Source: Rhodospirillales bacterium
GTDB lineage: Bacteria > Pseudomonadota > Alphaproteobacteria > CACIAM-22H2
Assembly: GCA_016195145.1 (NCBI GenBank)
Contig: JACQAF010000287.1
Coordinates: 1-6,699 of the forward strand
Length of the DNA stretch: 6,699 bases
Reading direction: 5' to 3'
The position numbers were made by a program, and so were the translations under genes. A model generated the notes under the pieces. It had not been told where the DNA came from. It did no database searches and worked only from the letters and a program-made list of their open reading frames with translations. Of this stretch, positions 1 to 4,950 are shown piece by piece (within the stretch, counting starts at the first letter, position 1; the number at the start of each line of letters is the position of its first letter).

Positions 1-1
1 C

Positions 2-427
2 GTCGTCGGCTCGGTGGCGCGCTGGCAGGGGCGGGTGCTGCTATGCCGGCGCAACATTCCGCCGCGCAAGGGGTTCTGGACCCTGCCGGCGGGTTATCTC
101 GAGATCAACGAAACCACCAGCGCCGGCGCCGCCCGCGAAGCGATGGAAGAGGCGAATGCCCGCATCGCCATCGACGGATTGCTTGCGGTCTACAACATCC
201 CGCGCATCAGCCAGGTGCAGATTATCTATCGCGCGACGCTTCTGTCGCCCGAGATCGCCATCGGGCCGGAGAGCCAGGAGGTCGTGTTGTTCGCCTGGGA
301 CGACATTCCGTGGCCCGACCTCGCCTTTCCCTCGGTGCGTTGGGCGCTTGGCCATTGGCGCGAAGTCGGCGAGGCGGCGGATTTCGTCGTCCGCACCAAT
401 CCGCTGGGTGAAACCGGCGAATACTGA
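2..427 (+). CDS. Nudix hydrolase, 5' end cut by window edge
   Basis: The frame is open from base 2 to the TGA at 425-427, giving 141 visible residues. The GTG at base 14 is probably internal, because conserved family sequence (VVGS) continues upstream of it. The Nudix box lies at visible residues 31-53 (G31, E37, R45-E46, E49-E50) and matches GX5EX7REUXEEXGU, except that Asn52 replaces the usual Gly. The glutamates that bind the catalytic metal are present. The segments LLCRRNIPPRKGFWTLPAGY and FPSVRWAL are typical of Nudix proteins that carry an N-terminal zinc ribbon, the group that includes plant NUDX23, which splits FAD and ADP-ribose. The zinc ribbon, if present, would lie off the left edge. 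The expected reaction is hydrolysis of a nucleoside diphosphate linked to another moiety, in the cytosol; the substrate cannot be told from sequence. The gene converges on the EamA gene with only 4 bp between the stop codons. Confidence 0.9.
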   Translation, partial: VVGSVARWQGRVLLCRRNIPPRKGFWTLPAGYLEINETTSAGAAREAMEEANARIAIDGLLAVYNIPRISQVQIIYRATLLSPEIAIGPESQEVVLFAWDDIPWPDLAFPSVRWALGHWREVGEAADFVVRTNPLGETGEY

Positions 428-431
428 GCGC

Positions 432-1289
432 CTAGAAACCGAAATTGAGGTTCATCGCCAACAATCCGGCGACGACCAGCAGGGCGGCGAAGACGCGGCG
501 CAGGCCGAACGATTCGCGCAGCAGGAACGTCCCCATCAGCGTGGCGAACAGCACCGAGGTTTCGCGCAGCGCCGCGACATGCGCCATCGCGCCGAGCGAG
601 AGCGCCCAGATCGCGATGCCATAGCCGATCGTGGCGACTACGCCGCCGGCTGCGCCGCGCCACCAGTAAACCCGGAGATAGGGCAGGACGGCCCGCTTGC
701 GCTGCCAGATCGCCGCCACCATCACCCAGGGGCCTTCGAGAATGTTGAGCCATACGATATAGCTCAACGCGTTGCCGGATAGGCGGGCGCCGAGCCCATC
801 GATTACCGTGTAGGCGGCGATGGTGATGCCGGTAATGACCGCATAGACCGTCGGCCGCCATTCGGCGCCGCGCGGCAGCCCCTTGGCGAGGGCAAGGCTG
901 GTGATGCCGATTGACACCAGGACGACGCCCGCCACCTCGCGCAGATTAAGCAATTCCCCGACCACCGCGCCCGAAAACAAGGCGACCAAAAGCGGCCCGA
1001 GACCGCGCGCAATGGGATAGACATGCGACAGGTCCCCATGCGCATAGGCGCGGAGCAGATAGAAATAATACAAATTGTGAACGATCATCGAGCCGATCAG
1101 ATAGGGCCACGCGACGGCGGTGGGAAATGGTACGAACGGCGCGAGGATCAATCCCATCACCGCCCCGGCCAACATGATGACGCCGAAGGAGATCAGCCGC
1201 TCGGGGTCGGACTTGACCACGGCGTTCCAACTGGCATGCATTAGGGCGGCGAGCAGCACCAGACCGGCGACGAGGGGGTCGAGTTTCAT
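432..1289 (-). CDS. EamA/DMT-superfamily inner-membrane transporter
   Basis: This 285-residue protein is almost wholly hydrophobic. About ten membrane helices can be picked out, near residues 5-21, 33-53, 58-80, 90-110, 117-135, 147-165, 175-193, 208-230, 234-257 and 266-284. They form the two five-helix repeats usual for the drug/metabolite transporter superfamily (EamA type). Length is normal for the family. The second repeat ends in the familiar sequence LRESFGLRR followed by a last helix, as in other EamA proteins. The ATG at 1287-1289 lies 23 nt after the kdgK stop and has no clear Shine-Dalgarno sequence, so translation may depend on kdgK. Substrates of this family (amino acids, sugars, metabolites) cannot be predicted from sequence. 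The pairing with kdgK makes a sugar acid or related metabolite a reasonable guess, no more. Confidence 0.87.
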   Translation of the reverse strand: MKLDPLVAGLVLLAALMHASWNAVVKSDPERLISFGVIMLAGAVMGLILAPFVPFPTAVAWPYLIGSMIVHNLYYFYLLRAYAHGDLSHVYPIARGLGPLLVALFSGAVVGELLNLREVAGVVLVSIGITSLALAKGLPRGAEWRPTVYAVITGITIAAYTVIDGLGARLSGNALSYIVWLNILEGPWVMVAAIWQRKRAVLPYLRVYWWRGAAGGVVATIGYGIAIWALSLGAMAHVAALRETSVLFATLMGTFLLRESFGLRRVFAALLVVAGLLAMNLNFGF

Positions 1290-1312
1290 TGGAGGTTTGC
1301 TTTCGTTTCCGC

Positions 1313-2263
1313 TTACAAATTCGGCATGGCGGCTTGGGGGATGATCGCGCCATGCATCGCGACGACCGCGGCGGCGAGACGATGGCCGGCACGGGCGGCT
1401 TCGTCAGGCATCGTGTCCGCAATTCGTGCCGCAAGATAGGCGGCGTTGAACGCATCTCCGGCGGCGGTGGTGTCGATGATTCGCGCCACGGGGTAAGCGG
1501 GAATTTCATGGCCGGCGCCGTCGGCCCAGACGAAGGCGGGCGCCGGGCCGTTCTTGACGACGATTTCGCCGATGCCGAATGCCGTAAGCCGCCGCGCGGT
1601 TGCCGCCGGGTCGGCATCGCCGAATAACATGCGTTCGTCGGCGAAGGTCGGCAGGGCCAGATCGGTGCGGGCAAGGACTTCGGTCATGGCGGTGCGGGCG
1701 GCGTCCTCGTCGGGCCAGCCGGCCGGCCGGTAATTGCCGTCGAATACGACGCGCGCCCCGCGGGCGCGGGCGCGATCGAGCGCGCCGATCAGGCGGGCGC
1801 GGGCCGCCTGCGGGAGAATCGACAGCGTAATGCCGGATAGATAGAGCCAGTCATGCGCCGCCAGCGCCGAGGCGAGATGCTCACCCGCCGCGCCGTCAAA
1901 CATGAAGCGGGCCGCCGATTCACCGCGCCAGTAATGAAAACTGCGTTCGCCGTTACGGTCAGTGTGAATGGCGTAGAGGCCGGGAAGCCGGCCGGGTATC
2001 GTCTCGATGAGGTCGAGGGACAGACCTTCATTGGCGAAAAAGGCGCGCATTTCGCCGCTATAGGGGTCGGCGCCCAGGGCGGTTGCATAGGCGACCCCGA
2101 CCCCGGGCCGGCGCGCAAGGCGGGCGAAATAGATCGCCGTATTAAGCGTATCGCCACCATAGGCGAGTTCGAGCCGATCGCCGCGCAGCGCCGCCCCGCG
2201 ATGACGCAGCTCGATCATGCATTCGCCGATCGCTGCGAAACGGAGCTTGCGCGGCGGGGTCAT
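1313..2263 (-). CDS. kdgK: 2-keto-3-deoxygluconate kinase (PfkB/ribokinase family)
   Basis: The product should phosphorylate 2-keto-3-deoxygluconate with ATP to give KDPG (EC 2.7.1.45), the step before KDPG aldolase in pectin/uronate and related sugar-acid breakdown. The 316 residues match E. coli KdgK closely in several places recalled from that protein: IGECMIEL (residues 12-19), GGDTLNTA (36-43), RLPGLY, the HYWR substrate-binding segment, YLYLSGI-like WLYLSGI, FDGNYRP, and GAIIPQAAMP at the C terminus. The PfkB signature DTTAAGD is near residues 264-270, with Asp270 as the expected catalytic base. The ATG at 2261-2263 puts the conserved core at the usual distance from the N terminus, but no good Shine-Dalgarno sequence precedes it. 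A strong terminator ends only 27 nt upstream, so its promoter is not obvious. It is followed after 23 nt by the EamA transporter gene, probably as one operon. No eda or other KDPG gene is in view. Confidence 0.88.
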   Translation of the reverse strand: MTPPRKLRFAAIGECMIELRHRGAALRGDRLELAYGGDTLNTAIYFARLARRPGVGVAYATALGADPYSGEMRAFFANEGLSLDLIETIPGRLPGLYAIHTDRNGERSFHYWRGESAARFMFDGAAGEHLASALAAHDWLYLSGITLSILPQAARARLIGALDRARARGARVVFDGNYRPAGWPDEDAARTAMTEVLARTDLALPTFADERMLFGDADPAATARRLTAFGIGEIVVKNGPAPAFVWADGAGHEIPAYPVARIIDTTAAGDAFNAAYLAARIADTMPDEAARAGHRLAAAVVAMHGAIIPQAAMPNL

Positions 2264-2290
2264 GGCGAGATCGGCGGGCGTGCGGCGGGG

Positions 2291-2332
2291 AAAGAAAAAA
2301 TGCGCTGGATGGCCTTTAAGCCATCCAACGCA
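2291..2332 (-). terminator. Strong intrinsic (Rho-independent) terminator
   Basis: Read on the minus strand, the 5' arm (2332-2320), a six-base loop TTAAAG (2319-2314) and the 3' arm (2313-2301) form a 13-bp stem, followed directly by TTTTTTCTTT (2300-2291). All 13 positions pair in minus-strand RNA, one of them as a U-G wobble. In plus-strand RNA that position would be an A-C mismatch and there is no U-tract, so the direction is clear. It lies 52 nt after the stop of the lysine-rich small ORF and 27 nt before the kdgK start codon. Confidence 0.88.
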
Positions 2333-2333
2333 T

Positions 2334-2386
2334 CGTCGAAGTTTCTGCTAAAAAAAGTTAGTTTTGACGCACCGAGCGTCGAAGTT
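2334..2386. repeat. 10-bp direct repeat AACTTCGACG flanking the small hairpin
   Basis: The sequence cgtcgaagtt (plus strand) occurs at 2334-2343 and again at 2377-2386, starts 43 bp apart. Each copy stands just before a hairpin on the minus strand: the distal copy before the GACGC/GCGTC hairpin and the proximal copy before the strong terminator. This could reflect a duplicated hairpin unit in the 3' untranslated region of the small ORF. It may also be chance. Confidence 0.45.
2366..2380 (-). other. Small hairpin between the small ORF and its terminator
   Basis: On the minus strand GACGC (2380-2376), loop TCGGT, and GCGTC (2370-2366) form a 5-bp stem starting 4 nt after the stop codon of the lysine-rich ORF. 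A seven-T run follows, but only after nine other bases (AAAACTAAC), so this is not a standard terminator alone. The left arm, with its flanking C, could instead pair with GCGTTG of the main terminator's 5' arm (2331-2326), a six-base alternative pairing including one G-U. That alternative is far weaker than the 13-bp terminator stem. Confidence 0.35.
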
Positions 2387-2438
2387 ACTTCTTCTTCTTT
2401 TTCGCGGTCTTCTTCTTGGCTTTCTTTTTCGCTGCCAT
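2385..2438 (-). CDS. 17-residue lysine-rich small protein or leader peptide
   Basis: The ORF reads MAAKKKAKKKTAKKKKK and stops with TAA at 2387-2385. Eleven of 17 residues are Lys (eight AAG and three AAA codons); the others are Met, Ala and Thr. What makes it credible as a gene is its signals: AAGGAG at 2452-2447, 8 nt before the ATG, and a strong terminator 52 nt past the stop. It has no membrane segment or signal peptide and would be very basic. Its composition recalls the lysine/alanine-rich tails of bacterial histone H1-like proteins, so binding to DNA or RNA is possible, but it is far shorter than those. A leader peptide whose translation senses lysine or tRNA-Lys is another reading. 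I do not recognise a named family. Its ORF was too short for ordinary gene calling. Confidence 0.68.
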   Translation of the reverse strand: MAAKKKAKKKTAKKKKK

Positions 2439-2446
2439 GATTGTGA

Positions 2447-2452
2447 CTCCTT
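2447..2452 (-). promoter_or_regulatory. Ribosome binding site of the lysine-rich small ORF
   Basis: AAGGAG on the minus strand is followed after 8 nt (TCACAATC) by the ATG at 2438-2436. It is the best Shine-Dalgarno match in the window and is the main reason to accept the 17-codon ORF as translated. Neither kdgK nor the EamA gene has a comparable site. Confidence 0.75.
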
Positions 2453-2591
2453 GTTTCCGATGGTGTCGGATCGTTGAGGGCGTGGAGGCGGAGGAAGCCG
2501 CGACTTGAGGTCGCTGAAACCGTCCTGCGCGTCGTGAAGCCCTCCCCAAAGCGATCCGAACGCTTGTAGAACATCATCATAAACAAGTGCC

Positions 2592-2624
2592 TGTCAAGAA
2601 AATTCAATAGGCAGGGGCTTGACA
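2592..2624. repeat. Inverted repeat TGTCAAG / CTTGACA
   Basis: TGTCAAG at 2592-2598 and CTTGACA at 2618-2624 are exact 7-bp inverted copies separated by 19 bp. The left arm, read on the minus strand, contains the TTGACA -35-like hexamer. The centre-to-centre distance of 26 bp and the location in an AT-rich upstream region would suit a pair of half-sites for a dimeric regulator, or two facing -35 elements. No known operator is recognised. Confidence 0.35.
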
Positions 2625-2693
2625 AGTAGAACCCACAATCAGTGGGGTGCCACACCATGCATTGTTAAAAATTTTTCTACGGACGCAGAGTAT

Positions 2694-2717
2694 AGTGAGC
2701 GGTTAAAAAACCTCACT
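2694..2717. repeat. Imperfect inverted repeat after ftsY
   Basis: AGTGA (2694-2698) pairs with TCACT (2713-2717), and GGTT (2701-2704) with AACC (2709-2712), leaving a GC bulge and an AAAA loop. It lies 48 nt after the ftsY stop. In minus-strand RNA it gives a 9-bp interrupted stem, but no U-run follows, so it is not a standard terminator. It could still mark the 3' end of the dapF-mtaB-ftsY mRNA, or be an operator; it overlaps a TATACT word on the minus strand. Confidence 0.3.
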
Positions 2718-2764
2718 TGAAACCCGCAGAAAACTTGGAATTTATCGCTGATGCGGCGGCCGCC

Positions 2765-3688
2765 CTAAATTTGCGGCGAAAGACCGAGCAGACTCCGCGC
2801 GAACTCAGCCGGCGAAAAGGCGGAGAGGTCTTCGACCCCCTCGCCGACGCCGATCGCGACGACCGGCAGCGCAAATTTTTCCGCGATCGCCACCAAAACG
2901 CCGCCGCGGGCGCTGCCGTCGAGCTTGGTGACCACCAAGCCGTTGACGGCAACCATGCTCCGAAAGGTCTCGACCTGGGCCAGCGCGTTCTGGCCGGTGG
3001 TCGCGTCGAGCACCAGCAACACATCGTGCGGCGCATCGGGATCGAGCTTCTTGATCACGCGCACGACCTTGGCCAGCTCGGCCATCAGATCGGTTTTGTT
3101 ATGCAGCCGGCCGGCGGTGTCGATCATCAGCACATCGGCGCCGTCGGCGCGGGCGGCCTGCAGCGCCTCGAACGCCAGCGCCGCCGGGTCCGCCCCTTCC
3201 GCGCCGGAGACGACCCGCGATCCGGTGCGTTCGCCCCAGATCCTGAGCTGGCTGACGGCGGCGGCGCGGAACGTGTCGCCGGCGGCAAGAATAATGCGGC
3301 GACCGTCGGCGGCCAGCGCTCGCGCGAGCTTGCCGATGGTTGTCGTCTTGCCGCTGCCGTTGACCCCAACGACGAGGACGACATGCGGCCGCCGCGCCGG
3401 GTCGGGAGCGAAGGGCCGGGCGACGGGCGCCAGAATGGCGGCGATTTCCTCGGCCAGCGCCTCGCGCACCGCGACTTCATCGGCGCCCTTGTCGAAACGC
3501 CGATTGCGAATCCCGTCGATCAGCCGCGACGCGACGCTCGGGCCGAGATCGGCGGCAATCAGCGCTTCCTCAAGCGCCTCGAGCGCCGCCGCATCGAGGC
3601 CGCCGCGGCCGACTGCGCGCGCGATGCCCTCGACCAGTCGATTCGAGGACCGGGCCAGCCCGGAAGTAAGACGGCGAAACCAGTTCAT
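2765..3688 (-). CDS. ftsY: Signal recognition particle receptor FtsY
   Basis: FtsY is the membrane-associated SRP receptor GTPase. It pairs with Ffh to deliver ribosomes making inner-membrane proteins to the Sec translocon. The 307 residues comprise a helical N domain (about 1-90) and the G domain. Visible GTPase motifs are GVNGSGKT (108-115, P-loop), DTFRAAA (138-144, SRP-GTPase insertion region), DTAGR (190-194), TKLD (254-257) and GVGE (280-283). The acidic A domain seen in E. coli FtsY is essentially absent; the protein begins MNWFRRL, a basic, amphipathic start that could itself touch the membrane, as in other short FtsY proteins. The ATG at 3688-3686 overlaps the mtaB stop (ATGA), and no Shine-Dalgarno sequence is evident, so its translation is probably coupled to mtaB. 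It is the last gene of the dapF-mtaB-ftsY run. Confidence 0.97.
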   Translation of the reverse strand: MNWFRRLTSGLARSSNRLVEGIARAVGRGGLDAAALEALEEALIAADLGPSVASRLIDGIRNRRFDKGADEVAVREALAEEIAAILAPVARPFAPDPARRPHVVLVVGVNGSGKTTTIGKLARALAADGRRIILAAGDTFRAAAVSQLRIWGERTGSRVVSGAEGADPAALAFEALQAARADGADVLMIDTAGRLHNKTDLMAELAKVVRVIKKLDPDAPHDVLLVLDATTGQNALAQVETFRSMVAVNGLVVTKLDGSARGGVLVAIAEKFALPVVAIGVGEGVEDLSAFSPAEFARSLLGLSPQI

Positions 3689-4950
3689 GCGGCGAGCGTG
3701 CCGGCAAGCGCGCCATCCCGCGCCGCGCCGATATCGGCCGCGACGATGGAGCCCGGTAATGCGGGCCGGTCGAGGACGACCCGGGCGAAATGTTCGGAAT
3801 GCCCGTCGCGGCCGCCGCGCTCGACCAGCACCTGGGCCCGTGCGCCGGCAAAGCGCGACAGGAAACGCGCCACGGCGGCCGTCCCGGCGGCACGCAGGCG
3901 CGCGGCGCGGGCGCGAATCTCGGGGCCGGGAAGCTGCGGCATCTTGGCTGCCGGCGTGCCGGGTCGCGGCGAGAAGGGAAACACGTGAAGAAGATCGAGT
4001 CCGCCCTCGTCGACGAGGCGCAGCGTGTTGGCGAACATGGCCTCGCTTTCGGTCGGGAAACCGGCAATCAGGTCGGCGCCGATAGCGATATCGGGCCGGG
4101 CGTGGCGCAGCCGGGCGATGGCGGCCAATGCCTGGGTGCGGCTGTGCCGGCGCTTCATGCGCTTGAGGATGAGATCGTCGCCCGATTGCAGGCTGAGATG
4201 GACATGCGGCATCAGGCGCGGCTGGTCGGCGAACAGGCGATAGGTTTCGTCGTCGATTTCGGCCGGGTCGAGCGAGGACAGGCGCAGGCGCTCGATTCCC
4301 GGAACCTCCGCCAGCAGCCGGCCGATCAGCGCACCGAACGAGGGGCGTCCGGGAAGATCGACGCCATAGGCGGTGGTGTCGACGCCGGTGAGGACGATTT
4401 CGCGATAGCCGGCGGCGGTCAGCGTCCGTGCCTGCCCGACCAGGGAGTCGGGCGGCAACGACCGGCTAGGCCCGCGTGCGAAAGGAATGATGCAGAAGGT
4501 GCAGCGATGGTCGCAGCCTTGTTGAATCTCGACGAAGGCCCGCGTCTGGTCGGCGAAACCGGCAACCATATGGCGCGCCGTGTCATGGTTGCGCATGATG
4601 TCGGCGACATCGACGCGCGGGCGGGCACTGGGTGTCCAGGTTTCGACCCGCAGCTTTTCCGCATTGCCGACGACCTGCTCCACTTCCGGCATGTCGGCGA
4701 AGCGGTCGGGGTGGATCTGGGCGGCGCAACCGGTGACGATAATGCGCGCCCCGGGCCGCTGGCGGGCGAGGCGGCGAATCGTCTGGCGCGCCTGACGTTC
4801 TGCCTCGGCGGTGACGGCGCAGGTATTGACGATGACCGCATCGCCAAGCCCTGCCGCCCCCGCGAGGTCGGCGATGCGTTGCGATTCAGCGAGATTGAGC
4901 CGACAACCGAAGGTGACGATCTCCGGCGCGGGAGATGGGGCCAGGGTCAT
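3685..4950 (-). CDS. mtaB: tRNA t6A37 methylthiotransferase MtaB (radical SAM)
   Basis: MtaB converts N6-threonylcarbamoyladenosine at position 37 of tRNAs reading ANN codons into its 2-methylthio form (ms2t6A), using two 4Fe-4S clusters and S-adenosylmethionine. The 421 residues show the three-part architecture: an N-terminal UPF0004 domain with Cys16, Cys44 and Cys75 for the auxiliary cluster; a radical SAM domain with CX3CX2C at Cys146, Cys150 and Cys153 (GCDHRCTFC); and a C-terminal TRAM-like RNA-binding segment from about residue 370. FGCRLN and NTCAVT point to MtaB rather than MiaB or RimO. Length is normal. Its ATG overlaps the dapF stop (ATGA at 4950-4947), and its own stop overlaps the ftsY start in the same way. 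The order dapF-mtaB-ftsY is, to my knowledge, common in alphaproteobacteria. Confidence 0.95.
   Translation of the reverse strand: MTLAPSPAPEIVTFGCRLNLAESQRIADLAGAAGLGDAVIVNTCAVTAEAERQARQTIRRLARQRPGARIIVTGCAAQIHPDRFADMPEVEQVVGNAEKLRVETWTPSARPRVDVADIMRNHDTARHMVAGFADQTRAFVEIQQGCDHRCTFCIIPFARGPSRSLPPDSLVGQARTLTAAGYREIVLTGVDTTAYGVDLPGRPSFGALIGRLLAEVPGIERLRLSSLDPAEIDDETYRLFADQPRLMPHVHLSLQSGDDLILKRMKRRHSRTQALAAIARLRHARPDIAIGADLIAGFPTESEAMFANTLRLVDEGGLDLLHVFPFSPRPGTPAAKMPQLPGPEIRARAARLRAAGTAAVARFLSRFAGARAQVLVERGGRDGHSEHFARVVLDRPALPGSIVAADIGAARDGALAGTLAA

Larger units (their letters stand above)
2439..2764 (-). other. 326-nt AT-richer spacer and leader after ftsY
   Basis: No convincing gene is visible here on either strand. 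The part at about 2566-2730 is clearly richer in A and T than the surrounding coding DNA, as expected of a promoter region. On the minus strand TTGACA (2597-2592) is a perfect -35 hexamer, but no good -10 lies 16-18 nt downstream; the best -10-like words (TATGAT at 2581-2576, TATACT at 2694-2689) are at wrong spacings. Several short stems could form in a minus-strand transcript: TCCGA/TCGGA (2456-2470), GCGAC/GTCGC (2500-2514), AAGCG/CGCTT (2549-2565), and CCCAC/GTGGG (2632-2646), the last excluding a GTGG/CCAC stem at 2642-2653. This stretch most likely holds the end of the ftsY transcript and the promoter and leader of the lysine-rich ORF. Confidence 0.55.

Noticed and set aside
14..427. GTG at base 14 as the true start of the Nudix gene
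   Set aside because: Conserved family sequence continues upstream to the window edge, and the protein family normally has additional N-terminal sequence, so the gene is cut rather than complete.
2291..2440. Lysine riboswitch or classic lysine attenuator controlling dapF
   Set aside because: The element lies downstream of the dapF operon on the same strand, is far too short for a lysine riboswitch, and its only plausible anti-terminator pairing would respond in the wrong direction to ribosome stalling.
2576..2597. TTGACA (2597-2592) with TATGAT (2581-2576) as a sigma-70 promoter
   Set aside because: The spacer is only 10 bp, far from the 16-18 bp needed, so the pair cannot be used as a standard promoter even though each hexamer looks good.
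2260..2658. Minus-strand open frame (132 codons) across the ftsY-kdgK spacer
   Set aside because: It reads through the lysine-rich ORF in another frame and through the terminator hairpin, and its sequence is low-complexity with no motif. The 17-codon ORF with its AAGGAG site explains the stretch better.
2717..3988. Long plus-strand open frame (423 codons) opposite ftsY and mtaB
   Set aside because: It lies antisense to two unmistakable genes, its translation is Arg/Gly/Ala-rich with no recognisable motif, and long antisense frames are expected in GC-rich DNA.
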